From assembly GCF_027887165.1 (NCBI RefSeq), contig NC_077228.1, positions 103,328,206-103,392,205 on the forward strand: a DNA stretch of 64,000 bases, written 5' to 3'. Made by a program: the position numbers and the translations under genes. Under the pieces are notes generated by a model. The model did not search any database, had not been told where the DNA came from, and was given only the letters and a program-made list of their open reading frames with translations. Below, piece after piece: positions 11,500 to 22,635 of this stretch. Every line of letters begins with the position of its first letter. Positions within the stretch are counted from its first letter, which is position 1. The stretch comes from Monodelphis domestica (taxonomy: Eukaryota; Chordata; Mammalia; Didelphimorphia; Didelphidae).

Positions 11500-12760
11500 G
11501 TGACCTTCCTTTGAATGCTCTTCCTCCTCCTAGCATTTCTATTTCTGCTGAGCCCTTGGCCATTCTTCCAGGCATCCAGATTCACAATCCAGGAGATAGT
11601 CCCAATTCTTCAATCTCCTTTAATCATGCTGTCTAATCACTTGCCACAACTTGTTAAATCTACCTCCACAACCTCTTCTGCATCCAGCACTTGGCACATA
11701 GTAGGCATTTAATAGGCACTGGTTAAATTGAATCTGTTATCTACTTTCTCCTCACACAGCCTCTGCCTTTAGTTCAGACCTCATTATCTCTCCCCTGGAC
11801 TATTGGAACAGCCTCCTGATGGGTTTCTTTGCTACCAGCTTATCTTTTCTTTCTCTCCAATCCCTTCTCCAGATAGCTGCCAAAACAATCTCATAAAACC
11901 CAGATCTAACCATGGCACTTGTCTGCCTGAGAAGCTTCCATGGCTTTGTGGGCTCCAGCATAACTGACCAACTCCTCATCTGCCCATTTTGAGCCTTTCA
12001 CAATCTGATTCCACCTTACCTTTCCAGATTTACTTCACATCACTCTGTTTTACATAGTCTACATTCCAGCTAAACTGTCCTACTTGCTGTTTCCCAATCT
12101 AAGAATTCCATCTCCTGCCTCCATTCCCTTATAATTGCTACCACCATGGCCAGATGTGTACTTTATTCCCATCTCCATTCCTTAGACTTGCTTCAAGACC
12201 CCCATTCCTTAGACTTGAACTTCCTCCAATGCTCAATTCAGGTTCCACCTCCTATGGGAAACCTTTCCTGATCTCCCTTCATTGCTAGTGCTTTTCCCTC
12301 CTCAAGGTAGCTTGCTTTTATTTGTCTCTATAAAGTCGGGGCTCTTTTCCTTTCCCAAGTGATTCCTTCTTAGCACCCTAAGCTTCCAGACCCTTGGATA
12401 TCCTGGGTTCTGGATTGAACTGCAATATTATAGAAGATCCACAGGCAAGACCAATTTTCCCAAACTAACTTTACTCCATTTTGTCCAATAAGTTGATCAA
12501 AAACTTTCCCCATTTAGTCTGCAGTCTTTGAGACTGTGTTCTCACTGGATGAAGGAGTTGGACTTTAGTATTTTATCAAATGGGGGGGGATAATTGAGTG
12601 ACCCCCTCTGTGAATGTATGATGGCTCATTGACCCACTTATAATGGAATATCCCTTTCAGTAAGTATGTTAAGTCCTCGAAGGCTGGACCATTTTTCATC
12701 TTGTTATTGTATTTCCATCATTTATCACATAATAAGGGCTTAAAAAAATGTTCGTTTGAT
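11500..12760 (+). mobile_element. LINE L2, 3' portion
   Basis: Typical L2 3' wording in order: cattcttccaggcatccaga-type text, cctcctgatgggtttctttg, ttcacaatctgattccacct, cagatttacttcacatcactc, ggttccacctcctatgggaaacc, and finally aagtcctcgaaggctggacc. A piece at 11685-11720 (ttggcacatagtaggcattt) is also L2-like, so two copies may be joined. 12370-12660 is less clear. Confidence 0.75.
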
Positions 12761-12884
12761 ATATACCTCCACACCAACTGGCAACAACTGAGCACTGTCA
12801 ACAGAGAAAGCTTTAGGGCTAGAGAAAGGAAGAAGTAATGGCATCTCTGGAAGAAGTAAAGGGAACAAGGTAGGAAACATAATA

Positions 12885-13110
12885 ATAGCTAGCATTTATA
12901 TATTGCTTTAAGGTTGGTAAAACGCTTTACAAATATCATCTCATTTGATCCTTACAATAGCCCTGGGAGGTCCATTTTATGAATGAGGAGGTTGAGGCAG
13001 GATAATTGACTTGCCCAGGGTCACACAGCTAGTAAATGTTTGAGGATGGATTTGAATTAGGATTTTTCTGACTCCAAGCGCAACATTCTATTCACTGTAG
13101 GCACATGGGC
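12885..13110 (-). mobile_element. Mar1-like CORE-SINE
   Basis: Antisense: tagcatttatatattgcttt, ctttacaaatatcatctcat, then ttgcccagggtcacacagct and a tRNA-like end actccaagcgcaacattcta. Confidence 0.82.
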
Positions 13111-14677
13111 ATCCATAGCCCTTGGATCCAGTGGATTTATATTGTGATTAAGACAACATGATGATGTGGGTGACTTTGAGTAATCCACTTCACTTTCTCT
13201 GAGTGTTAATTTTTTTCTTCTGTAGTCTGAGGGGATTGGATTAAATAACGAAGACACTTTCCAGCAAATGCTATGAGTTCCTATGGCTGTCAGAAGCTGT
13301 CATATCCTGAACTGGCAGTCCCAGGTCAATTCTGCTCTGTGAAGAAAGATGGAAGAGTAGAGCTGATTTCAGATGTTTCTGGCTGAGAGAGGAGAGGCGC
13401 CATTAACCTGGTAAATTAAGGGAGAAGAACTTGGTTCTGAGAGAATCATACCCAAATGGCTATAGCAGAGAAGGGTTTGCAAGATCATTTCATGAACTTC
13501 AGGCAAATTGGCGTTTTCTTGACCATGTGAGAAGTCCTACTAGAAAAGGCATTGGTTTTTATAGAAGAAGAAAAACAGCCAATGGAACCCAGGATTCCCA
13601 ACTTTAATTTAAGACTGGTTTTCCTATGCTAGCCTATCTGTTACTTTTCTCTCCTATTTCTCCCCCAGTAGATGTGCAGAGAGAAACCCATTCTGGATTT
13701 CTCTGAAGGATAAGAGCTTCTTTGGAAAAGGGTAAATAGCAGGAGGGACCAGACCCTTTCTAGAAAGGAGAGAGACTTCTGTTGGAGCCTAAGGGACTTA
13801 CCCTATGCTAGGGTCAGGTCCTGAATAGAATTCTTATTTCTAGCCTTGCTATGATATGATACTTCCCCCCTTAATGCCTCAGTTTACCCATCTATAAAAT
13901 GACTAGAGGCCTCCTGAGGCTCATAAATCCACCCAAGCTCCTGGAATGAAAGGCCCCATAGAAAGACAAAGTCCCATTATGTTTGCTTGTTGTTATGTCT
14001 AATTGCAGCTACATTTCCTTTGACAGCCTAAAGACATCATATTAAGAGGGGAAGTATGAAAATGATGACCTGCCTACCAAGGGATGGGAGGCTGGGGTGT
14101 TATTAGAGGCTAGGCCTCTTGGACTTCCTTAGAGGGGTGTAACTGGTGCTATAAATTCCTTCCCTTGGAGAAGTCACACAGCCCATGGCCTGCCTCACTT
14201 TTCCCAGTCAGTCTGGGCTTCATTCTTTACTCAGAACAGGCCACAGTAGGAAGCCCTGGGGGCAAAACAAGGGAATGGTAAGGTTGGGTCCTTTGACTGC
14301 TAATGGTTAGGAAAGATTAAGGGAGTCTCCTGGGCCTGAGTGGCCTTTAGGATACCTGGATACCCGGTTCTTTCTGCCAGGCTACTTACTGTTGTTAGTT
14401 TGTGTGGTGAAGGAGATGCTCTTGACCTTTGTGATCCAAAAAAGGAGAAGTGCAAATGGCAAATAGTTTGGTGTGAAGAGCTGATGGCTCCTGCTAGTTA
14501 GGAAACTGATAGAATTTGGGGGTTCTCTTTCCTCTGTGGGAACACAGGATTTGGTGACTTCTCACCCTCCAAATGGTCTCCTGGCAACAACTTGTGCTGA
14601 TGCAGGGGGGACGAGGCGTGGGTCGTCTCCCATCCAGTGAATCTAAATTCCCTCTCAACTCTAATTCTCATAATCTT
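13111..14677. other. Unique-looking intergenic sequence
   Basis: No recognisable repeat or exon. 13980-14060 (gtctaattgcagctacattt...) and 14140-14200 (gctataaattccttcccttg) look like ordinary or possibly conserved non-coding DNA; conservation cannot be tested here. Confidence 0.4.
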
Positions 14678-14692
14678 AATAATTGTAAAGGC

Positions 14693-14880
14693 GATTGGGG
14701 ATGTAGACTCTAGTGCAAATATCAATAATAAGGAAATAGGTCTTGATCAATGACACATGTAAAACCCAGTGGAACTGCATATTGTCTCCGGGAGGGGGGG
14801 TGGAAGGAGGGGAGAGAAAGAACATGAATCATGAAACCATGGAAAATGTTTCTTAATGAATCAATGAAAAAATAAAAATA
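14693..14880 (+). mobile_element. 5'-truncated LINE-1 3' end with target duplication
   Basis: The 3' UTR text (acacatgtaaaacccagtgg, catgaatcatgaaaccatgg, A-rich tail) matches the LINE-1 3' UTR at 38020-38160. It is flanked by an exact 15-bp duplication aataattgtaaaggc at 14678-14692 and 14881-14895, the signature of LINE-1 integration. Confidence 0.92.
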
Positions 14881-14959
14881 AATAATTGTAAAGGCACTTC
14901 TGTTGGACTTTGGGAATGCATCAAATGATTTTATTTATGAATTTGTAAGGCAATGTTGA

Positions 14960-15125
14960 AGAAGAGTGTTCATTTTAGATTCAGAAGATATGAGCCTGAA
15001 TCCTTGCTCTGACATGTCTTTTTATCTGTGTGACCTTGGATAAGTCACCTTATCTCTTTAGGATTCTGTTTCCTGCTACACCCCTGAGGTTCCTTCCATC
15101 TCTAAACCTATGGTTCTGTGGTCCT
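14960..15125 (+). mobile_element. MIR/Ther-1-like CORE-SINE
   Basis: Contains tgtgaccttggataagtcacc and ttccttccatctctaaacct-type sequence, as in old therian CORE-SINEs. Confidence 0.7.
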
Positions 15126-16010
15126 TATTCTCATCTCTTAGCTCTCTGTGCATTTCTTAAAATTGGACTAGTTGGGAATGGTGGTATAGGAAGAAGAGTG
15201 AGATGGTCCAGAGATTCAAATTTTGTGGTAGAGAATGAAAAAGGGTAAATATTGCATGGATAATGAGAGTTGACTTTCTGTGGACAACTCTGTTTAGAGG
15301 AGGATAGAGGGTGATGATTGGTCAATGGAACCCAGTTTCTCCCCTGTCCTTGTAATCTAGAAGATTAGGTTAGGAGCCAAAAATGACATGACCTCCTCTC
15401 TTCCTTGAATAGACCTCAGTCCTGAAAATATAAAAGAAATCATGTGATTCAATCATTCCTAAGGCCTAGAGTAGACCATGACATCACCCCAAACCATGGC
15501 CTTGGGCAGAGCTGCCATTTTGTCAGACGGAGAAGGAAGAGCAGGGCCAGTCCTTGGTGACATTCTGAGAAAATACTGACCTTGGACACAGCAATGAGCC
15601 TTAAAGGCTCTGTTTCCACCTACTATTATCCTGTTCAAGAATGTTTTACATGACCCAGAATCAGTTTTTGTTCTTCTGTGTTAGAGGGTCATTCTCCCCA
15701 CTTATTAATTTAATTAAATTTATTTATATATTTATATTATATATAATATATATTAAACATATTTATTTATATATAAATTAATTTAAATAATATTATTACT
15801 CCCCTTATTAAAGGAGTAAAACTGGGGCCAAAGAAGAAAGATAATCCAAGTTATCTAGCAGCAGGATGTGATGTGTTCACCCTGAAGTATCTACCCTTCT
15901 CTCCATCTTCATTTCCTTTTCTTTGCCCTTGATCCCTGTTGTTCTTTATCTCTGGTCTCTGCTGGAAATAATCCCTAAGAAGTGCCAACCCAGGAGCCTA
16001 AATATATAGA
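15126..16010. other. Non-coding, with AT-rich tract 15700-15800
   Basis: No gene seen. 15700-15800 is an (AT)-rich low-complexity block (tttatatattatatataata); the remainder is unique-looking. Confidence 0.5.
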
Positions 16011-16014
16011 CTTT

Positions 16015-16185
16015 CAAGCTGGAAGAGAACTTAGAGATGTCTCTTCCACTACCATCATTTCATATGCTGGAGAACTGAGGTTGTGTGAGTAGCCCAAGGT
16101 CATAGAGATGGTGAGATGGATCTAGAACCCAGGCATTCTGCCATTTAGCTCAGTGTTCTTCCTGTTGTACCACACTCCCTCTTTT
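16015..16185 (-). mobile_element. MIR/Ther-1-like CORE-SINE
   Basis: Antisense wording: agctggaagagaacttagag, gctggagaactgaggttgtg, gcccaaggtcatagagatgg, gttgtaccacactccct. Confidence 0.75.
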
Positions 16186-16601
16186 GTAAGGGGGTGCTGC
16201 ATGACCATAAGCATGGAGAGGGAAAACATGAATCAGGACACCAACATACCCAATTTGGGAGTAGTTGATATTTTAAAGATGGCAGAAAAATGGCCGAGCC
16301 ATTGGTGGAATCCCAAGGCTTTTGCCCTTACCTCAATTTTCTACCCTGGACATCAGCAATTTGATACAAAATGAAATGTTCAGGATACAAAATGTAATGT
16401 GACTATCCCTCAACCCAACGAGGCAATGAGAGTGGGCATGGAACGAAGGAGAAGATAATCACCCAGGCACTTGGGTCTTTAAGATGGACCCATGAAGTCA
16501 GAGCTTCAAGCAATGAATGAAAGTTGTGAAGAAGGAAATTTAATCTTGATTTAATGAAAAACCTCTTAATAATGAGAGTACTATTAATAATCACTGTACT
16601 G

Positions 16602-16974
16602 TTATAGTGGAAACATTGCTAGAGTTGGGGTCAGAGGACCTGGGTTCAAATTCTGACTCTTCCACTTAAGGGTTATATGACTTTGGCCAAAACATTTAAT
16701 GACTCTAGACCTCAGTTTTTTCTCATCTAGAAAATGGGAGATAAAGGTCACAGGGTCTTAAACTTAGAGCTATAATCAGTCAACAAATTTCTATTTTTTA
16801 AAAGAACCGTTACCTTTTGTCATAGTATCAGTTCAAAAACAGAAGAATGGCAAGGGTGAGGAAATCAGGTGCCCAGAGTCACATAGCCACGAAGTATCTG
16901 AGGTCACATTTGAACCCAGGTCCTTCTGACTCCAAACCTGGCGCTGTATTCACTGTGCTACCTAGCTTCCCCTA
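16602..16974. mobile_element. Two old SINEs: MIR (+) then metatherian SINE (-)
   Basis: 16602-16760 plus strand has ggttcaaattctgactcttc and cagttttttctcatctagaa (MIR-like). 16793-16974 minus strand has accgttaccttttgtcatag, gcccagagtcacatagccac and actgtgctacctagcttccc. Confidence 0.78.
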
Positions 16975-17347
16975 ATAAATATCTATTAAAATAAAACAGT
17001 CCAAGGGACTTTGGAAAGGGAGTATGAGATGGACTTAGACGGTCTTTTGGTCAGTCCCTTCCGTTTCTGAGATTCAGTGATTATGATTCTATCGTAGGTC
17101 AAAGCCAAGTTTCCATTAAGGTGAAACTGTGTCCTGGCTGGGCAGATTTCCAGGGTTTCAGACTTGTAGGTAGTGTTTACAGACAACCTTCCTGGAGAGT
17201 GGGAGCAGGATAAACTCTTTCTGAAAGCCAGTAGCCACATATCCCTGTGCCCCCTGGCTGTCTAAGAGTAGAGAGGGAAGGTAGTCCCACCAAGGCCTCC
17301 TTGTATATCACTTTCCACCAACTGAAGGGATGCCCACCCTACCCCTC

Positions 17348-17397
17348 CTACTTGTTGTTCAGCCATTCTCAGTTGTGTTTGACTCTTCATTTCCCCA

Positions 17398-17440
<43 letters not shown>

Positions 17441-17548
17441 AAAGATATTGGAGTAATTTGCCATTTCTTTCTCCCACTCATTTCACAAGCAAGGAAACTG
17501 AGGCCAACAGGGTCAAGTGACAATTTGAACTCAGGAAAAATGAGTCGC
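17348..17548 (-). mobile_element. CORE-SINE with RTE-like tail, carrying a (GT)n expansion
   Basis: Antisense copy: ttgttcagccattctcagtt, gactcttcatttccccattt, then (GT)19 at 17400-17437, then caaagatattggagtaattt and aaggaaactgaggccaacag. The dinucleotide run lies where the consensus has GGGGTTTTCTTGG. Confidence 0.87.
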
Positions 17549-17973
17549 TGAGGGACACAAAGGGGGTAAGTGAAAAAACTAAGTTCTGCACTCAGGTCCT
17601 GCAGGACGACTAAACCAAGTCACCTTAACCTCATCTCGACCTAGCATATTTTACGGACAATGTCCAGAAATTTGAGGATCAAACCGTAGCTTTATACTTA
17701 TTGTCCTAGAAATAACCTCATTTAAGTATTTTGAGAAATGATCCTCCATAATGCACATCATTTTGAAGTAAATTAACCTTATGCTTATAAGTGAGATATA
17801 ATATTCTCCTTAAAATAAAATGCCACAACTTGATACTTCCACATGATCATTAATGATTTTATTAATAATTATTTCATTATTTTGCATTTACCAACTAAAA
17901 GTAATGAATTAAACAATAATCCAAATTACACCCTTGACAGAACAAACAAAAACTATAAAAATGACTTTACCTA

Positions 17974-18162
17974 GGCCTATACTCAGGCCTGCACAGTCAG
18001 GGCCTGCACTCGGGCCTGCATAGTCAGGGCCTGCACTCGGGCCTGCACAGTCAGGGCCTGCACTCGGGCCTGCACAGTCAGGGCCTGCACTCGGGCCTGC
18101 ACAGTCAGGGCCTGCACTTGGGCCTGCACAGTCAGGGCCTGCACTCGGGCCTGATTTCAGGC
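17974..18162. repeat. 27-bp minisatellite, about 7 copies
   Basis: Unit cactcgggcctgcacagtcagggcctg, given here as its two halves: cactcgggcctg (12) plus cacagtcagggcctg (15). Copies are nearly identical, with single changes (cacttggg, catagtca). Because 27 is a multiple of three, the minus strand stays open over it as a repeated Ala-Gly-Pro-Ser-Ala-Gly-Pro-Asp-Cys pattern, with no other sign of coding. Confidence 0.95.
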
Positions 18163-18194
18163 CTGACACTCTCTCCACTATGCCACCACCCATC

Positions 18195-18400
18195 CTACCC
18201 TTCCAGTCAGAGCCTGTAGAATCATCGACTATAAGGGCCCCTACTAACAATGTGATCCAATAACCTCATTTTATGGATGAGGAAACTGAGGCAGAGTTGA
18301 GACAGGACATGACTAGTCCCAAGCCACAAAACTAGTACCAGTCTTAAGCTCATTTCTCATTTCTCCATCCCGAGTTCTATCTCCCATGATGCTCTGTCTC
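18195..18400 (-). mobile_element. MIR/Ther-1-like CORE-SINE
   Basis: Antisense: cctcattttatggatgagga, aactgaggcagagttgagac; weak match beyond about 18340. Confidence 0.7.
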
Positions 18401-19320
18401 TAGGAGAGGCACCCCTTGGCAGCAGAGTTTCACCTGTTCTTTTCCAGGCTGGGAGAGGTGGAGAAAGGATGTGAAGGAGAATGCCTGCTGCCTACAGTCT
18501 CCTGGAAATTAGTAAATGGGGAAGAAGCCAGTCGTGAGACCCTTGGTCTTTCCCTTGAGGAAGGTCCGGGGCCTCCTGTGGGCTGCCTCTATTTATTTAG
18601 TTTTGCTGGTACGAAGAACTCCTTAGCCGGGGTTTTGTGAACACCCCGAGCTTGGTGACAGGGCGATGCATGGAGCAGTCCTTTGCCACTCAGCAGGTTC
18701 TTAGCCCAGCCCTGGGGCCCTAGAACATCTTGGCTCCCCATCAATACCCATCTGTGGCCTGGCCGGCGGCCCAGCACCTCAGAACAGAAATCCTGCGGAG
18801 GCTGCCAGCTGCCCTGGGCGTGGCTGCCCTGTCTACAGGGCGCGGGTGGGTGAGTCACTAAATAACCATCAAGGCAGCTAAAACTGGGGAGGAGGGGTGT
18901 GTGAGAACACCAGCAGGGGCCATTCAGCATCTAGGGCTGCCGGTCTGTGGGTCTGCCCCTCTGCTTCTCTCCTGAGCCCCAGGAACTCATTGGGTTGCTT
19001 AGTTTTGGGGGGAAGAGCCATGCCGCCCTTCCACCTGAGATTCTGGCACAAAGTGTCTCTTGTTGCCCCATTGGCTGTCCCCCCATTAGTCCCCCAGATG
19101 GATTGTGTCCTGGGGCCCAGAGAAAGGAGACACAGGCAAGGCCCTAAGGCAACTGTCGGCTGAATGGGACAGACAGATGGATATACACAAGACATAGACA
19201 TGGCAAAATAAATATTGATGAGCACAGTACTCATTGCAGATGCACAGAAAGGTATAGACGTCAATGAAAGGAACTGGAAGAGAAGAAGGAATTGTGGGAG
19301 GGATTGGAATCATGGGATGC
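18401..19320. promoter_or_regulatory. GC-richer, repeat-poor island; candidate regulatory element
   Basis: In contrast to its AT-rich surroundings, this stretch has higher G+C, scattered CpGs and no recognisable repeat. 18805-18885 clusters an E-box (CAGCTG), GGGCGTGG and GCGGGTGG motifs, an AP-1 site TGAGTCA and a MEF2-like CTAAATAACC. Frames on both strands up to 128 codons have no recognisable domain. Enhancer or promoter function is a guess. Confidence 0.35.
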
Positions 19321-19324
19321 TTCT

Positions 19325-19460
19325 TCAAAAGTGGTCTTAGATCCAGTGTGACTCTGGGTCAGTCGCTTAACCTCTGTTTGCCTCAGTTTCCTTATCTGTA
19401 AAATGAGAGTAATAATAACACCTAATTTACTGGGTTGTCGTAAGGATCAAGGAAGGAATT
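19325..19460 (+). mobile_element. MIR CORE-SINE
   Basis: gtgactctgggtcagtcgct, cctcagtttccttatctgta and aaatgagagtaataataaca are textbook MIR wording. The MIR 3' end may resume at 19545 (tacagtgaagggcacatagt) beyond an AT-rich insert, 19460-19520. Confidence 0.85.
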
Positions 19461-19579
19461 ATTATTATATATTATATTGTAATTTATATATTTTATTTAT
19501 ATTTTTTAAATTTTTATTATAATAGAGAAAATAAATGGAAAACCCCTAGTACAGTGAAGGGCACATAGTAAGAATTATG

Positions 19580-20350
19580 TTCATATTGATGATCATAATG
19601 ATGATTATCGTTTTGAGAAAAGTCAGGAAGGAGGGAAGGAAAGAGAGAAAGAACAAAATCTTCAAAGCCTTGGAGACGAATGCTGAGGAGTTCTTTGGAG
19701 GAGGTGGGGGAACAACGGACATTTTTACGTGTCTGAAGCAGAGACTCTGTGCATTGAAGTTGTGGAAGACGGAGGCTAGGAAAGGAAGAGAGAAGCATTT
19801 GTTGGAACAACCTTGAAGCCCATTCTGGATTTGTATGCAATTTGCATTCAGTCCTTCTCCAAAGAGGAGTGCACTGATAGGAGGTCTGGGTTGTTGGGGA
19901 GAGCAGCTGAAAAGGTGGGGGATGGACTATGCCAACATCAGGAGCATGGAACTGGTATTGTAGGTTGGCAGAGCCATCAGAGTATGAGGGCACCCAGTGG
20001 ACTTCACACTGACAGCTGCCTGTCAGCATAGGGCAGGATCAGCTGCCTACCTTCCTCATCATCTCTGCACCCCTCCCTGGTAAGACCAGAATCACTAGTT
20101 CTTTCTGCTCCTGGGCCAAGACAAGGGAGAGGCAATTGCTAGGAGCCAGCCTGCCACCCATCCCTGGTTCTCATCTGTCTGCTTGGTCAGGTGTTGGCAC
20201 AACTGGCTTTAGTGTCCTCCACCTTCCCTATCTGCACCTTTTCACTCTCTCCACAAACAACTCTCCAATCAGCCACCCAGTGCCCTCTGTTCTTCTGAAA
20301 CCACTCCTCTGCCTTCCCAATTCTGTTCCTGGGGAAAGATCTGCCACCAG
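19580..20350. other. Non-coding unique sequence
   Basis: No repeat recognised. The minus strand has an open frame of 170 codons (19517-20029) without any known motif, rich in Ser, Gln and His; judged to be chance. Confidence 0.5.
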
Positions 20351-20351
20351 T

Positions 20352-20537
20352 GTTTTTTTTTTTAATCCACTTACCTTACCCCTTAGAATCAATACGGAGT
20401 ATGGGTCTCAGGGCAGAAGAGCGATAAGGGCTAGGCAATGGGGGTTAAGGGACTTGCCCAGGGTCACCCAGCTAGGAAGTGTCTGAGGCCGTCTCTGGTC
20501 CTGGCTCTCCTTCTACTAAGTCACCTAACTGCCCTTG
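20352..20537 (-). mobile_element. Metatherian tRNA-derived SINE (WSINE type)
   Basis: Antisense: T-run, ttaccccttagaatcaatac, gggttaagggacttgcccag, ggtcacccagctaggaagtg, and head complement taagtcacctaactgccctt. Confidence 0.9.
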
Positions 20538-20564
20538 CCACCCGTCTTGAAGCAATATGATCTT

Positions 20565-20700
20565 GAGAACTGAGTTTGGGATTAGAATTTGCAGTTAGAT
20601 CTGAGTTTGGACCTTAGCTCTGCTATTTACTACTGATGTGATTGGGGGGTTCTGCTCCCTGGACCCCAATTTTCTCATCTCTAAAATGGATTCTCAGCTG
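20565..20700 (+). mobile_element. MIR-like CORE-SINE
   Basis: gttagatctgagtttggacc, agctctgctatttactactg and ctcatctctaaaatggattc match MIR; the centre is degraded. Confidence 0.65.
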
Positions 20701-20879
20701 CTCTTCCCAATTCCCTTGGAATCCTGTTGCTCTCTCTGCTCAGTCCCACCTTCACTTTTCTCCTAGTCTCTATGACCGATCTCTGTCCTCAGCAAGGGTG
20801 GGATAGATAGCTCCATGCTGGTGTAGACAGAGGGTCTCAGGCCCTGACGTATACCGCAAATCTAAAGGATTGAAGGAAT

Positions 20880-21065
20880 TACCATTACACATCATATTAT
20901 CATTTATATATTTATTTATGTTTATATTTATTTATACTTTATTATAATATACTATAATTATAAAGTATATATATTATAATTAATATATTATTCTAAATAT
21001 AAGATAATATATCATTTTATGATAAATATTATCTATATATTATATATATATATATATATATATTC
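20880..21065. repeat. AT-rich low-complexity block ending in (TA)n
   Basis: About 180 bases of mixed A/T with partly self-complementary segments, ending in alternating TA at about 21036-21061. No gene content. Confidence 0.9.
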
Positions 21066-21244
21066 TATGAACTCACACTTTCCCCCTAAACTTGATAGTG
21101 GTTGCATCCTAATCCGGAAGTCTGTTTGAAGCTCCTTGACCCCCTGTAACCCATACAGGCCTTAAGCACCCAGGCCTGAGCCACAAGATCATAGGAAGAT
21201 CAGATTTAGAGTTAGAGGGGCCTTTCAAGATTATCTAATTTAAA

Positions 21245-21975
21245 TGTTCTTAACCTGGGGTCTGTGAACTTTTTAAAAGATTTTTGGAGGAGAATTTTTC
21301 AATATAATTGGTTTCCTTTCAGATCCTACATATTTCTCTTTAAAATCAATCAACTGGGGGGCCGCTGGGTGGCTCAATGGGTTGAGAGCCAGACCTAGAG
21401 ACGGGAGGTCCCAGGTTCAAATATGGCCTCGGACACTTCCCAGGTGTGTGACCCTGGGCAAGTCACTTGACCCCCCCACTCTTCTGCCTTGGAACCAATA
21501 CAGAGTGTTGATTCCAAGATGGAAGGTGAGGGTTTAAAAAAATTTTTTTTAATCAGTTGATCAGAATTTATTAAGTACTTCCTTGGTGTTAAGCCCTGGA
21601 GATAGGAATATGAGCAGAATGACAGTTCCTGTCTTCAAGAAGCTTACATTCGAACAGGGAAAGACAACATATAAGGAAGATGAAGTAGGGGGTAGGATGG
21701 GGGTGGAAGAAGGAAGGAAGACTTGTCTGGCCTGGACACTCTCCTTGAGATGAACAATCGGAGAGGCTCCAAGGATGGAATGTCCTCCCGGTGTGAGAAA
21801 GCCCAAGAGGCAGAGTGAACTTTAAGGCTGCCTAGTCAGAGCGAGAAGGCCTCTGGGGCACAGTAAAGTCCAGCCAGGAGTTAGAACAGTTAAAAATATT
21901 ACTCTGAGAAGGATGTTACTAAAATGCCAAAGGGGTCCGTAGCACAAAAAAGTGAACAACTTCCCGTTTAAGCCG
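21245..21975 (+). mobile_element. MITE-like (hAT-type) DNA transposon split by later insertions
   Basis: Left end ttcttaacctggggtctgtg (21248), middle atataattggtttcctttca (21301), and right part ccaaaggggtccgtagcaca (21930). A second copy lies at 54385-54535. The imperfect terminal repeat wording (TTCTTAACC at one end; the counterpart GGTTAAGAA is worn) suggests a non-autonomous hAT element. A SINE (21356-21543) and older repeat sequence (21545-21890) sit between the halves. Confidence 0.6.
21356..21543 (+). mobile_element. Metatherian tRNA-derived SINE (WSINE type), well preserved
   Basis: gccgctgggtggctcaatgg head, tgtgaccctgggcaagtcac CORE, gttgattccaagatggaagg tail, A-rich end. One of the least diverged SINEs in the window; it interrupts the MITE-like element. 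Confidence 0.93.
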
Positions 21976-22440
21976 AGTTCCTCATTTTACCAGTGAGGAA
22001 ACTGTGGCCAAAAAAAAGTAAAATGACTCCTCTGTGACCACCCGGACAACAGACCCAAGATTTAGAGCTAAAAGTCTAGCAATTCTCTTTCTACTCTTCA
22101 AGGGTTCGTACCAGGCAGAGCCAGAACTGGGACAGGGAGCTGGAGGGCCAGGAGGACTTTGATCCCAACGTCAAAATTTAGAAAGGACTCTCATTCTCTC
22201 TGCAGATACTGACCCAAATGAGTAAGCCATGGCTGGTGAGAGGAGAAATGAGGGAGGAAACAAAGATTTGCACTTGTTAAGATTAAAATGACATTTTAGA
22301 TCAGAATATCAATTTATCAATGATATCTGGTTCGGCCAGCATCTGAAGTGATAAAGAGGTCTCTGTGGCTCTCTCAGGGTCAGGCAGCTTCATAAATAGA
22401 AATGGGTGATAGCTAATGAAGAAGGGGCCCATCCATCCAT
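21545..22440. other. Old repeat module then unique sequence
   Basis: 21545-21700 has agaatttattaagtacttcc, ttcaagaagcttacattcga and cagggaaagacaacatataa, a module of an ancient interspersed family that recurs in this window. 21980-22440 holds nothing recognisable apart from a MIR-like scrap near 21985 (ccagtgaggaaactgtggcc). Confidence 0.5.
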
Positions 22441-22635
22441 CCGCTCCTCCCCAGTGGAATTGCCCGTTGACTGTGGGAAGGGTGTTGGGGAGGGAAGGGA
22501 GGAATAAAATATGATTTTTGTAACCAAGGAATAATGTTTGAAATTGACCAAATGAAATTAAAAATAATAATAAATAAATAAAATAAAATAAAAATAAAAA
22601 TAAATGAATGAATGAATGAATGAATGAATGAAATA
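22440..22635 (+). mobile_element. LINE-1 3' end with (GAAT)n tail
   Basis: cagtggaattgcccgttgac, aaggaataatgtttgaaatt and gaccaaatgaaatt match the LINE-1 3' UTR at 38045-38160. An A-rich tail follows, then a (GAAT)8 microsatellite at about 22602-22632 that probably grew from the tail. Confidence 0.82.

Noticed and set aside
17974-18162. Regular repeats that might suggest a CRISPR array
   Set aside because: The 27-mers are head-to-tail without spacers and the genome is a mammal's; it is a minisatellite.
18878-19264. Minus-strand frame of 128 codons in the GC island
   Set aside because: No domain, no convincing splice sites, and overlapping open frames on the other strand of similar length.
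19517-20029. Minus-strand open frame of 170 codons, among the longest in the window
   Set aside because: No recognisable motif, odd composition, no splice or promoter context; chance in repeat-poor DNA is more likely.
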